Shown here: in pieces, positions 1 to 11,767 of the stretch | Layout: each line of letters starts with the position of its first letter | How positions within the stretch are numbered: position 1 is the stretch's first letter | NCBI GenBank assembly: GCA_025738555.1 | Contig: JAOVFP010000006.1 | Coordinates: 62,001-126,000, forward strand | Direction: 5' to 3' | From: Cyathus striatus | Lineage: Eukaryota > Basidiomycota > Agaricomycetes > Agaricales > Nidulariaceae | Length of the DNA stretch: 64,000 bases | The notes under the pieces: model-generated | The model's input: the letters and a program-made list of their open reading frames with translations, nothing else | Told to the model about the DNA's origin: nothing | Databases searched by the model: none | Translations under genes and position numbers: made by a program

Positions 1-159
1 ACTCTTGAGTCTTTCTTACCATCATCCCTATGCCTGTGTAGCTAGTTTCTCCCTATAGAACTGGTCTTATGCACTTGGGACTGAGGAAGGCTCACCCTGT
101 AGAGGACTACACCTCTACAGTTAGTCTGCTATCATTGTGTGATATGCAAATTTGAATTT

Positions 160-720
160 ACTTGCCTGAAACTATTAGAAATGTCAAAGATGAACTTGAT
201 CAACAGGCTGGTGAAGAAACCAAGGACAGTGAAGATGGTGAAGATCAAGCAGATGACAATAGCAGCACTCAAAACCAGACTCTAGATGAAGGACCCTTTA
301 ACAGCCCTATTACTGAAGAAGGTATAAATGCACTGTTATTCAATAGATTGTGTTTCTGACTTACCAATTCAAATAAGTATCCTGTTCTAATAGAGCCAGA
401 CTTCAATGAAAGTTCAGATTAATTGAGGTTGAAGAAGAGCTTATATGTGCAGATATTGACTGTAAGCTCAAGAAAATTGCAACAAAGGAAGAATCATTGC
501 ACTGCAAGTCACCTGGCTGCAAATTTGTTGTAAGATTGGCCTGAATGTTCATTATTGCAATGTACTTACATTGTTTCAAGTTTCATCTTAGCTGCTGAGA
601 CTTCATCAAGCATCCAACAGAAGACTGGTCCTGTGACTAGGAATGCAAAAAGAATGCAGAAGGACATGTGCATGCTCAAAAGAAACAGAAGTTAGTGAAA
701 TGATTATATAATATTTCCAA
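160..720 (+). pseudogene. Decayed Cys-rich fragment, probably transposon-derived
   Basis: No single intact reading frame is present. An acidic stretch (about 162-358, rich in D/E/Q/S) is followed by pieces with spaced cysteines: CKSPGCKFVV near 504-535 and later a W-x-C-D pattern near 625-640, with stops between. Acidic regions next to such C..C...W.C patterns occur in fungal transposon-borne proteins, but too little is left to name a family. No ATG begins the first piece. The function is unknown and it is probably a relic. Confidence 0.3.
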
Positions 721-898
721 ATAAGGAAGGCAGAGGGGGGTGGGGGTATCAGAGCTCTTAAACACACAATATAACATTGTGTACATTATTTGTAAACTAG
801 GTACCCCTTATCAAAATCTGGTGAATGTTGTTGAGTCACATGACAAGTTAAGTAATACTTAAGTACTTAGAATAGAAATTCTAAATATTATAATAAAA

Positions 899-3800
899 TT
901 CCCACTACCTTTTAAGGTAGTTGGGTTATAGGGTGGTCTCAATTTTTCTATAAGGTGATTTTGTGATCTTGAATGGGATCTGAGTCTGATTGGCTGAATC
1001 CCTGTGACAATATGTGACAGATGACATATTGACTGATCCCAGATCTTTCTTTTGCCTTCCTTCATCAACCCCTCTCATTTTCAGTTTTGGACTTATTCTT
1101 CTTTTGATGCTTATTTTACTTTTACTTGAAGCTCAAAGCTGTGAAGACAACAACTTTGTTCCATATACTTAATACTTAGTTCACATATTGTGGTTGGGAC
1201 TTTTCTGATCTTTCTGAACCACAATCACATCAATACTTAGTTATCTCTCCCCTTTTCAACCTTTCCAAGCAATCATGTTATGTCTTTTTATACACCAACC
1301 TGTTTGTGCAATCTTGTAACAAATCTTGTCCCTGCTCTATCTCAGCTCCTCCCCATCTTTGCCATGGCTTCCCAAGTAGAAATTCACATTTCTTACTCCT
1401 GCTACATGCAATGCACACAAGCAAGGCACCTGCAACCTCAATCTCAAGCACAGAAGAAGTAGTTAAACCTTGCCCTCAGGGCTGAGCATGTCCAGTTTGA
1501 AGAAGTCTTTACCTAGAGGAGTTTTGAAGATTGCCTGCAAAAGGTCATGCACCAGCAAGCACACTCATATGCTATGTCAATTGTGCATTCAATTTCACCC
1601 CCTGGACCTGGGGAGATCACCCATTTCCTTCTTTCTCCTACTCCAGGGATGGGAATGAAACATTTATCTCCAGGCAGGTGTGCAGGTGTGTCACCTGTTA
1701 GAGGTATATTTCTTTCTTCTTTTTTCATCTTAGTGATGTTGAGTGTGTTGTAGGGTTGGGTATAGTCATGTGTAAGAGGACAGATACAGATAAGCCACCA
1801 AATATGACTCCTACTAGCCTCCTAGGTCTTGGTGGGACAGTTGCTCTGTTCTTGTCCCATGGAATGAACAGGGGTGATTGTTGGCAAATATCATAGGAGA
1901 GACCTGATGAAGAAGGAAAAGGAGGTTTGGATTAATGTTTGAAAGGTTCATGGTTTTCTTCCATTATTCAGTTCCTTTCTTTTTGAGACTGCTTTCATCT
2001 TCATTACTATACTGTTCACTCCTATGCTCCTCATCCCCTCTCATTCTCATTACCTTTCCTCTCATTCTCCCTTTTTCATTCCAGCTTCTTCTTTGCTTCC
2101 TCCCTCTCCTCATCTATCTTTCATGCACTCCCTTTGCAGTTTTTTGCTCTCTCACCTATCAAGTCCTTGTGTTAGATATTCTGGGTTGCACAGCTTCTTT
2201 GACAGCTGTCACTTGTCATCTGTCACACTTGACAGTTCTGCGATTGACAGATTGACAGCTGTCTATTACCTTAGTTACATGGACCTTGGTTGGGACTTTG
2301 GTAGACAGCCTCAGTATATATACTCTGTAACTTGGTAGTTGATAACAAATTTCCTCCCTATCTGTGTCTGTGTCAGTGTTTGTGTTTGAGTCTTTGCTCC
2401 ACTATCACCCTCTTTGCCCTCATTATCCTCTATTCCCTCTCTATCACACTCTTTATTCTTTGTTACTTCTGACACCTTGCCCATGCTGATACCCCTCCAC
2501 ACAGCACACCCCACAAACTACCCTATCAACACTAGGCACACACACAGACCTAACATGTGAACCACTCAAGCTTGGAATTGAATTGCTGAACTTGGTGCAG
2601 AATCCAGGATTGGCACCTGCAACAAGGTTGGTGTTGGATGTTTGGAGGGCTGTTAATAAAGTTGATGTGTGCTTCTTTTCTCTTCCTCTTTCACTCTTTT
2701 GATTGTTTGTTTATAATGGTGGCACTCTGCAACTGGTTGGGAATCCTACTCCTATGACATCTAAGTACCATCTGTTTGATATCTTCCCCCTTGTTCAGGT
2801 GTTGTGGCTCTTGGGGCATGAATGTGGGCTGTTTCAGTATGCTCAGTGCTGTGTGCTGTGTTATGTCAGGCCATATTGCATACATGTCTTTTAACTTTTC
2901 TACTTCCCATTTTCTAAATTCTTTTTGCCTTTTTGAACTTGCACTCATAATAGATGCCAATGAACTTGACAGATGAACTGTCTGGTCTCCCTGAGTTTTT
3001 GTCATATCCATGACAATCCCTGTACCATTGGAGTCAACTCCAGGTTTACTCTGCTTTTAGTACATTTCCTCCAGACTATGTATACTTGTTATATATCAAA
3101 CTCTCCTTACTAATGTTTACTTGTAACTGTTTACTTGTTCCTTCCCTTTAATATTACTACCTCGTTCTCCAGTCGTGGTCATTTCTCCTATGACTATAAT
3201 CTAGAGGCGTACTACTAGTTTACTATGTTCTACATTTCATGGAGTTTACTTACCCCTAGGATGCCACATACCCATGGGCATTACTCCATATGCATTCAGA
3301 CAAAGTAGTTTACTATATAAACTACTCCTGTAATGTAGATAGACTTCAGTTTCAAATCAACTATGTTTACACCCTTCTCCCACTTGGGCCTTGAGCCAAC
3401 TCCGCTATTTTGCCACTTACTCTGCTTTGTTCTAAATACGAAACTGGAAGTCCAAGGGTGCAATACACAAGTTGAAGCCAACATTCCACTACTCCCGTAC
3501 TTGTTCACTATCTCCATGCACCCTACTAACATTGTACAAGTTACTCCGCTACTTAGACTATCTCCTCCAAGGTTCTTGTCCCTAGTGGAATAGAATGGGA
3601 CATGACAGTTTTTCAGAGTGCTGTGCTGATATTTTGCTCAGTGTGAGGTTGGAAGTGAAGGAGGCAGGGGATGTAATTGGTGAGAAGTTGAGTAAGCCTT
3701 TAAAATGCTTGAAGAGTATTTTTTTCTCTCTGTTCATTCATGTATTTACTGATATCCTGCTCACCCCTGCTTATCCCTCACTCACAGATATGCTCTTAGT

Positions 3801-4650
3801 TGCCTATGATTGCACTTGCTGCAGACCATTCAAACTAGTCCCAGAGTTCCTACAAAGTAATAACCTCTGCCTCCTCCTCAAGTGATATGTCAAGACTCAA
3901 CAATGACTCTGTTCTAATACTTTGTCACCCAGATATAACTAATTTGGTCATCTAGCATATCCCTGCCATATACTGTGCAGACCCTCTCACTCTCCTGTTC
4001 AGAGCCAGTACTGGATTATGGAGGACATTGGATGTATGCAGAGGGTCTGTCATCCATCAGTTATTCACTTACTTACTTTTGAGGTAATGTATTAGCTTAT
4101 CAACTCTTCCCTTTACACCCCTGTCATGCAGCATGAGCAAGCTGTACCTGTCAGTTCCAGTGGGGGCATGACTTTGCAGCATAGATGCAAAGACATTGTA
4201 TACATATTTACTTAAGTGTTATTGATCTATTGCTTGATACCATTCACACTTTGGACAGCAGTGGGGAGAGTGGAAGGGCAGGGCTTAATGTGCTTGATTT
4301 GTGCTCCTTTCCACTTCATTCAATCACCCTCATTTTCACTTCATTTTACTCAATTCTGCTTGATTCTGCTTGCTTTTGATACTTTTACTAGACTGTATTG
4401 TACTTTTAATTGCTAAATAAAATTGAATTTTAATAAAAACAATAACAGTCCATTGTACTCAACCAGACTTGATTTGAATTGAGTCTCATTGAGTATGTGG
4501 TGAAATTCATAAATGCTATATTGTCAAGATCTCATGTCTTTCTGCAATTATTTGCATTTAATCATCTATATGGTTTAAAAATTTCCTCATTACATGATGA
4601 ATTGGTAAAATGCTTGAAGGTAGTGAGCTGTGCTGCTTGCCAGCCTTATT
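899..4650 (+). mobile_element. Helentron-like non-autonomous element, copy A
   Basis: The left end is a hairpin, CCCACTACC (901-909) ttttaa GGTAGT (916-921). The right end has GGTAGTGAG (4619-4627) followed by a short stem GCTG...CAGC and CTTATT (to 4650). The left terminal motif is the inverse complement of the right subterminal motif, but the right copy lies about 30 bp inside the end, which makes the repeat asymmetric. Three more copies in this window have the same ends. The first 120 bp also resemble the left end of copy D at 40.4 kb. No Rep or helicase domain is visible in the interior, so if mobile it depends on enzymes encoded elsewhere. Boundaries are approximate and the classification is inference from end structure. 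Confidence 0.5.
3440..3605 (+). repeat. Dispersed repeat, copy 1 (pair with 9540-9705)
   Basis: This stretch shares ordered blocks with 9540-9705 in the same orientation: AACTGGAAGTCCAAG, then CAAGTTGAAGCCAA, then CCCTAGTGGA, then GGACATGACA or GGATGTGACA. The copies are clearly diverged, and the unit is probably part of an old unidentified element. Confidence 0.5.
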
Positions 4651-4984
4651 CCTTTATTCAAATCCTGAGGTGCAATTTCAGTAAGTTCAAGGGGCACAAT
4701 CATTTCAATCTAATAATAGAACAAATCAGAATTAGATCAATTGAACTCAGGCTATTTTCATCACACATCAAAGTATTCAAAGTCAAGTTATTCAGGTTTA
4801 ATTCAGTATTGCAGTAGGTATTTCTCAGTATCAAAATATCTCATAATTATGTCTGATTCTTGTCTGGTTCTCATCTTTACACACTCTATCTGCAGGAGGG
4901 AAGAATGCCTAGCAGTTCTTGCCTTATCTCTATAGCCTATTAGGAGTTATGAGGTATGTGGAACTTATTAGGCATGGTGCTGCC

Positions 4985-5165
4985 CATCTTGGGAGTCATG
5001 TACAAATCTGCACAGATTATGCAGAATCTGTACTTTCCAGATATAGCTTGGCTATCACTATAATGAATGTGATATTCTGCACATATCTGTTATAGAGTTG
5101 AAAATTCTGTGTGGAATATGCAGAATTCCATAATGAAGACTCTGTTGGAATCCATGCAGAACTTT
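4985..5165. repeat. Fragment related to the hAT-like insertion at 24.7 kb
   Basis: The stretch is built from repeated words such as CTGCACAGATT, GCAGAATCTGTAC and TGTGTGGAATATGCAGAATT. They resemble the subterminal words CTGTACAGATTCTG and ATTCTGCACAGATTCC of the element at 24731-25909. No clear termini or target duplication were found, so it is listed only as a related fragment. Confidence 0.3.
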
Positions 5166-5453
5166 TTAGTACTTACATTCATCAACTGGGACATGTGACA
5201 TTGAAAATAAAAAATTGATCCTCATACTCAGATATTCATGTAACAGATATAAATTTGATACCAATGAATGAAGACATATTGTATATATAACATAGTAAAA
5301 TTTTGAGCATTTTGAGTGAAGGGAAGTGGGTGAAATTCTTGAAAAGATGGAGGAAGCCAAAAACCACCCATCACTGCATGGCGTGGCAGTACTTAATTAG
5401 CCAATCTGTGGGCCACAGCCTTATTGCTATCACCATCATCAGGGTGCTGTTTC

Positions 5454-8207
5454 CTACTCCTCCTCATCCTCCATGTCTTCTTCATCTTCACTGCCCTCTT
5501 CACTACTCTCCTCAGCATCTTCAAGATTAATATTTGCCTTGAAAGTCTTCAACAGGGGCCTATCAGATTCCTTCAGCAACATGGCTTCCTTTACTGGAGG
5601 ATCAATAGTGAATGGTTTTCCCTCTTGTTTGGTGGCCTGCTTTGCTTTTTTCCAGGCATCATTTGCCTCATTATATTTTCTGGTTCGTCGTTTGTTTTCT
5701 GCCTTCCATTCCTCCTCCTTCTCTTCCCACTTCTTCACTGCAGCTTGCCATAGCTCTTGCATTTTAGCATTGGCACCCTTTTGCTCCTCATCTCACTGCT
5801 GCTGTTCTACATGCTCAATGACTTTCTGGTGAAATTCATCACTGGAAAGCATTCTAGGTAAGCCATCCCCTAATAGCTTCCCCTTCCCCTTCCCTCTCCC
5901 CTTCCCCTTCTCTTCCCTCTTCTTCTCTTTTGATGCAAGCTCAGTCTGAACCTTTTTGCAGTACATTTCATTCAAAATATTTGATGCTTGTGCACCAATA
6001 AGCTGCCCTCGCAGATTTGTGTTATCGACATGAGTCTCCTTCAAAGCTGCTAGTAGAAGGGCCTCATTCTCTGTTCATGGGGTTAGAGAGAGAAGGGATG
6101 CTATCATGTCTGGGGGTTGTTGGATTGGCTGAGACGGTGCGTGAACCATGGGTAATGATGAAGATACTCCTGAGCTCCCAATTAGATACCCTATGTTAGT
6201 TTTTACCAACTGCCGAGCAGCCTCGTCAACAATTTCCTTATGGCACTTCTTTTGTGCATCTGATGGTGATGGTGGGCCTTCTTCATCATTTTCATTGATT
6301 GTTGCTAATGCCACATTGTCGTCTTCTATTGACAGGTTATGGAACATCTGGGCTATTGTTCTCAATGGGGTAGAAGGTTGTGCGGGAAGGTTTGACAGTA
6401 TTGATTTGGGCATGCTAGGTGCAAGCATTGCTGGGGTGATGACAGTTGGGTCAAATGGATGTATGCCTGTTTTCTGAAAGGCAGCTTTGATGTTCTCAAC
6501 AGTTAAAGCTGCAATATGAGTGTTCCCATAGATTTCAAGAAAATTCTCTTTTGTTATATCTCTGGCATGTGTTTGTGTAAACTTGTTGTGCTCTTGGCTG
6601 AGGTGCTGCTTCAAAACTGAGAATATAACAACATCCAGGCCCTGATAGATGTGGGTTGTGTGTGAGGGATAGCACAACACCAGTATTTTGTTCTCCTGTG
6701 CAAAGTTGAGAAATTCAAGGCTGTAGTGTGATGTATGGCCATCAACTAGAAGAAGTCACCATTCATCTCCTGCCTTCTCACGTGTTTGCTTCTCAAACAG
6801 CTTCAGCCAGTCAGTGCCTATCTGGTTGTCAGTCCAACCCTTTTGCGAATATCCAATCCTGTGAGCAGATATAAGCTTCAATTTGTTTTGATAGTATGTT
6901 GACTTATGAAGCATTTGTGGGGTTATTCTGTTCCCATTTTACCTGGTAGCCCTTGCCTTTGAAGATCACTCCTGGTGGCAAGCTAGACCCATCGGCACAG
7001 ATAGAGACGAGCACAGTAATATTTTCTTTGTTACCAGTTCATCGTTGATAATGAGGCCCTCACCATTGGCCTCCAATAACCTGGTGTTTTTCTGTTCCAT
7101 ATGGCTGGCATCCCACCTCATCAACTGCATATATATTTTCATCTTTAATATCATATTCTTGCAATGTTGATTTGAGTAGATCCCACCACATTTTATTTGT
7201 GGTTGGGTTTGTGGCATCAGCTCATTTTGACTTCAATGGTGTTGACCAAGTTGTTTTTAAGCAGTCATGTTACGATAAAGTTCTGGTTGGGACTTTTATC
7301 ATACAAGTCTGATAGTCATGTGATTTATGAGTTCAAAGAACAAGTTAATCAGTATCGAGTTCAAGTCTCTATTCACGAGCTCTTAAGTTGATTAGACTTA
7401 AGTACAAGCGAAGTGAATGAATCAAAGTAGAGCTAGTTTGATTTAAGCTGAAGCTTGAGCTCTACAGCCCAAGTTACTACTGTTTAAATACAAACAAGTT
7501 CATACTAATAATAAGTGGAAATGTAACCAAATAAGTCAAGATGCTGCACATTGACTGTGCATTACTGTGGCGCAGTGAGAAGAAAGAAAAGTATACTGAG
7601 TAAAGTAAATGACTCAAGATGAGTTAAGAATAAAATGACAGTCATGTAAGTAAAGAAGTAAGGTGTTTGGTATCGAAGATGATACCAAACAAGTCATCGA
7701 AATGTAAAGAAAGCATATGTAAATAGAAGAAAGTAAAGAAAATCATAACAAGTCACTATGCTTTTCAACAAAACATGAGGTCCAGTTCTTTCCAACTCTA
7801 TCTTGTGGGAAGTCAGAGTGAGGTCCAAGTCAGGCATGTACTATTCTGTCAACAGTATCTTTCAATAGTCAATGAGTAAATGGAAATCCTTGATTTGCAG
7901 ACTTTGTGAGAAGATCAATTATAAGTTCCATCTCTGATGGAAGTAACCACTCCTGCTTCTGGCTCTTCTCTGACACAGTAGGTCTACCATTTGCTCTTGC
8001 AATAATGGTATTATGACTGAGTTTGATATGTTTACCAGTTGACTCTAAGTATACCTGCTTGAAATCCCTGGCAATTGTGCATGCACCCTTCCCCTTCAGC
8101 TTCTTGTGCTCTTCAAGATAAGCAGTAACTGCACGTGATGTCCACTGTTCTACAAGTTGCCTCTCATCTCATATCTTCAGTGATGTGGATTTTGCTTTAG
8201 CTGGCAT
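5454..8207 (-). pseudogene. Pogo-type DDE transposase, interrupted by a solo LTR
   Basis: Read on the minus strand from an ATG at 8207. A Tc5/CENP-B-like DNA-binding part lies at about 8160-7756, with EWLLPSEMELIIDLL, GFPFTH and VGKNWTS motifs. The DDE part lies at about 7230-6075. It has the first acidic motif in IYAVDEVGCQPYG, the second in LLLVDGHTSHYS, and the CYPSHTTHIYQGLDVV block. An acidic, Lys/Glu-rich tail (5762-5454) ends the gene. This order is that of fungal pogo/jerky-like transposases. A 483-bp LTR sits between the two domains. Removing it with one 5-bp duplication joins the frame cleanly (VEKHSD to CLKTTW). The gene is dead: there is an in-frame TGA just before LLLVDGH, another near the N-terminus, and a frameshift around 7070. 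Confidence 0.85.
7268..7750. mobile_element. Solo LTR, copy 1 (5-bp target duplication AGTCA)
   Basis: This 483-bp unit begins TGTTACGATAAAG and ends ATCATAACA, so it has the TG...CA ends of an LTR. It is flanked by identical 5-bp duplications AGTCA at 7263-7267 and 7751-7755. A second copy at 12625-13106 is about 93-95% similar by eye. No internal retroelement sequence is attached, so it is a solo LTR left by recombination. It interrupts the pogo-type transposase gene. The orientation of the parent retrotransposon is not determined. Confidence 0.9.
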
Positions 8208-11200
8208 GTATAAAAGTGAAAATGAGTAGTGAAAGAGTGGTTAGTATGAAGTGGAAAGACTGTATTATCCAGTCTAACAGCACTGAATCCATGCTGCATC
8301 CTCATGGAATTAGCTCAGTTTACTGAAAATCAGTGCATTAATTTCTGTAAATTTCATACATAGCATGTTGGACCAACAGATTGATGCCTAAAATATCAGC
8401 TTCCACATGAACAATCCTTGTCTATACATAGTTCTATGTTATTTAATTTTTGAAAGTCTCAATTTCTGACAAAGCTATCAAGTTTAGTGAGCATTATTTA
8501 TATCAGTTTAAAGAACTGTAAAATATTGTAATACTACTAGATGTTCACAACATACATAGCTGTGATTTACAAAAGATTCTACATAAATTGGTGTTGATTT
8601 CGATATTGTAGAGCATAGATAACATGGAAGTGTCATGTGACGAGGTGTTGCCTCATTTGATGGTTGATGACTGTATTAGTTATTCATATAAAAATAAAAT
8701 GTTGCTTCCATGAATTGAACCTTCACTTTACTTGTTGATTTGTAATCAAACATATGTCATGCTAAACCACCTGAACTAGTGCATACTTGTAAGTAACATA
8801 TAACCACCTGTAATGTGATGCTCATCTGGCTGTCAGTATCTGCCACATATCTGGGCAATGCATCACCAGTGCTTATCACCATCATGTCTCTACCACTACC
8901 ACTCATTGCACTCTCTTCTCCATCCTCCCCTCCTCATCCCTCCCTTGGGCCCCTTCAGACTGCTCTTCTCCCTGTGTGTGTGGGGGGGGGGGGGGGCAAT
9001 GCTATATTTCCCAGCTCTTCCTCCTTCCTGCTTAATGAAGATAATTGATGATAGTGCCTAGTTACCTACCCTCCTCCTCCCTGCTTCATGGAGGTGACAA
9101 CACTATTGGCAAGAATGGAATTATAACCCAGCCCACTCCTCCTCCTTAATCACCTGGCCTCTTCCTGTTTGCATTATATGACACCACATCACTCACTCCT
9201 CTCTTCCTCCTCCTCCCTGTGTCACATTGGCAATAGTGTGCCACATCATCTTGCTGCCCCTCCTCCTCTGCTTCATGAAGATAATGACACTACATCACAT
9301 GCTCCCCCTGTCTTCTCTCCTCTCCCCTGTGTCACATTGGCAATGGCACCATAACCTACTCACATGCCCAATGCTCACAATGGCCTATGCCATCTATGCC
9401 AAGTAAACAGTATGTCATCCCACCCTCCTCCACCATTCACTCTCACTGCCTTGCTGCTACTGCAACATCCCCCCATGTGTCTTCACTCTATCTCCCACCA
9501 CCACTGCACCTCCCTCCTTCTCCCCCATCTCATTGACCACCAACTGGAAGTCCAAGAGGCACAACATACAAGTTGAAGCCAAAGTTCCATTACTCCTGTA
9601 CATTGTTTATTATGTCCAAGCACTATACATATGTGCTACTCCTTCCCTGCTATACAACTCTTTCCTCCATGTTTCAATCCCTAGTGGATAGAACAGGATG
9701 TGACATAGTTATCAAATATCTGCAGAACATAAGTCACACATTTTATATACATTAGTCCTACTTGTGTCAAACTCCAGTTAGATTCTAGCTATAAACTGTT
9801 TGCATTTTAGTTAAACAAAGTGGCACAATAGTTAACTACACATCTACACAGTCAAACAGCATGACACATTCTTGAACACTTACATATCATTCAACTTTGT
9901 CTGACTAATGTTTGGTTTTGCTATTTACTGAGAATAACACCTCAGTGCCAGCATTGTATTCTCTCCTCACTATCCAACTTAACAATATATGAGTTCTGTG
10001 CAATATCAATGCAATATACCCTTTCATTGACCCTTGTAAGTGAAGAAAGCATGTGAAGAGTCATCAACAATAAAATTCCCTGTGAGCATTGAAATGGGTA
10101 AACCTGGTAATTATCTATTTAACAATTCCCATAAATATCCTTATCCCCAGCCTCAGAAATCAATGAGAAGTGACTGAATGCTTGAAATATTGATATATAT
10201 AATGTCATCAAGAGAAAGTATAGTAGGAAGTATTGAGCATTGATTGAGTACCTACAGTATATTTGTTCTTATTCAAAGAGGATTTCCTTTTTTGGAACAT
10301 TTTTATGATAAACCTAAAGACAAGAAGGTCTATTATTTTTCACAATTTACAGTTTAAGGATACATGGATTCATTCAAAAGATATTGTAAAAGTAGTGTCC
10401 ATGCATTATTTTTGCATGCCACTGCACCACTGCCATGTATGATCAAAATTGCACTTTGACACACTATATCCATTCACAGACCATGCATACTCTATGCATG
10501 GAGAACCAATTCTAATGGCTCCCTTCAATTAAAACCAGCTTGTTCAGCTTTATATGGGGTGCCTATTCATAGTTGATTCATAGTTTATCATTCTGATGGT
10601 CTTTAAATGCAATGTCCGCATGCAAGTGAAGAGAAGAAAGGTGAATGACATATAAACTCATCAAGGGCAACTTGAAGTTCTTGAAATGTAGTATCTGAAC
10701 ATCATGCAATGTAGGTCTCAAGAAACTAAAATGGAATCAGTACATGTTAAGATGGACAAGTGACTGCAACAAATTCACAGCTGCATCTAATCTAGTCAAA
10801 TACTCATGTGGAATTTTCTCAACTTCACTGTCAATACAATGCCATGATATAATGTTGTGAAGATGGTGTCACTCCTGTAAAATAAAACATGTTTTATATA
10901 AAGCAGTGTACTGGACTATTTCAACCAAGTGTTTAGTCACATGTCATGCCAGGCCTTTGAACAAAATGCTTGAGTGCATTTGTCATGCATCACAGGCTGT
11001 CATGAACAGCAGTTTGAGAGAAATATGGTGCTTACTTAGCCAAAACACCTCACCCATGCTGGGCATCTGTAGGGGTATGAACAGTTCCACCCTGTGTTAC
11101 ACATCAATTTCAGGCTTGAACACTTGCCCAAGCTGAATTCTTCATCATGCTTGAAAGAGTGTGAACAAGTGGTTGAAATGATCCAGTATTTTGGAAATGG

Positions 11201-11760
11201 AGGTGCAGGATAGAGGTATGAAGCACCACATTGTTGACACTGAGAGTTGACTGAGAGTTGCTGAGAGCTGGCCAGCAGGTTGGTTTGGATCTTGGCAGCA
11301 CTGGTGACTGATCTGATCAACTCAGCTATATGTGTGCATCAACCTAGGTGCTACATCAATTTCCAATTAGCTGTAATGTATAATACTAAAATATAGTGTG
11401 GTATGTGGTCTTGTGCACTACTACAAAGTGTTACATTATGATAAAATCTATGCACTGCATAAGCACTGAATGCAATACATTACTGTACTAAACACATCAA
11501 TTCAGCACCCCTCATGGTGCATGACAGACTGAACCAGTTGAACCATTTGGCATTTTGAGATTTTAGGTGTGACCATATGGGATTTTCAGCAGGTTAGAAT
11601 TTTTTAAGTTGAGACTGAGAGAAAGTCATTACACATTAGTCTTGCAAGTCATGAGTTTCTTAATTGAGAGACTGCAAATGCTTAGATAAGATATGGCAAA
11701 TGCCATTGCCAGATTGCATTCACTCATAGCAATCGATGGCACAAACAATTTTTGACCTCT
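8208..11760. other. No recognisable gene; low-complexity and relic sequence
   Basis: No convincing coding region was found. The part from 8870 to 9570 is C/T-rich, with recurring CCTCCTCC, CACATTGGCAATRGT and CATGAAGATAATGA phrases that suggest locally duplicated, decayed sequence. A G run lies at about 8981-8994. The part from 9700 to 11500 is A/T-rich. A minus-strand frame at 11320-11036 has several Cys residues but matches no family I recognise. Confidence 0.5.
9540..9705 (+). repeat. Dispersed repeat, copy 2 (pair with 3440-3605)
   Basis: This is the same ordered blocks and orientation as 3440-3605: AACTGGAAGTCCAAG, CAAGTTGAAGCCAA, CCCTAGTGGA and a final GGATGTGACA. The intervening bases are diverged. 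It is an unidentified interspersed repeat. Confidence 0.5.
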
Positions 11761-11767
11761 GATCACC

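Noticed and set aside
2691..3011. 106-codon minus frame inside element A
   Set aside because: No recognised domain and no supporting gene structure; it could be chance or a captured scrap.
5473..6477. Plus-strand Ser/Phe/Leu-rich frames
   Set aside because: They are shadows of the Lys/Glu-rich tail and DDE region of the minus-strand transposase.
8690..8790. tRNA-like sequence on the minus strand (A-box-like TGGTTTAGCATG, B-box-like GGTTCAATTC, good anticodon-type stem)
   Set aside because: The T-arm and acceptor stem do not pair, so it is at best a tRNA-derived SINE relic.
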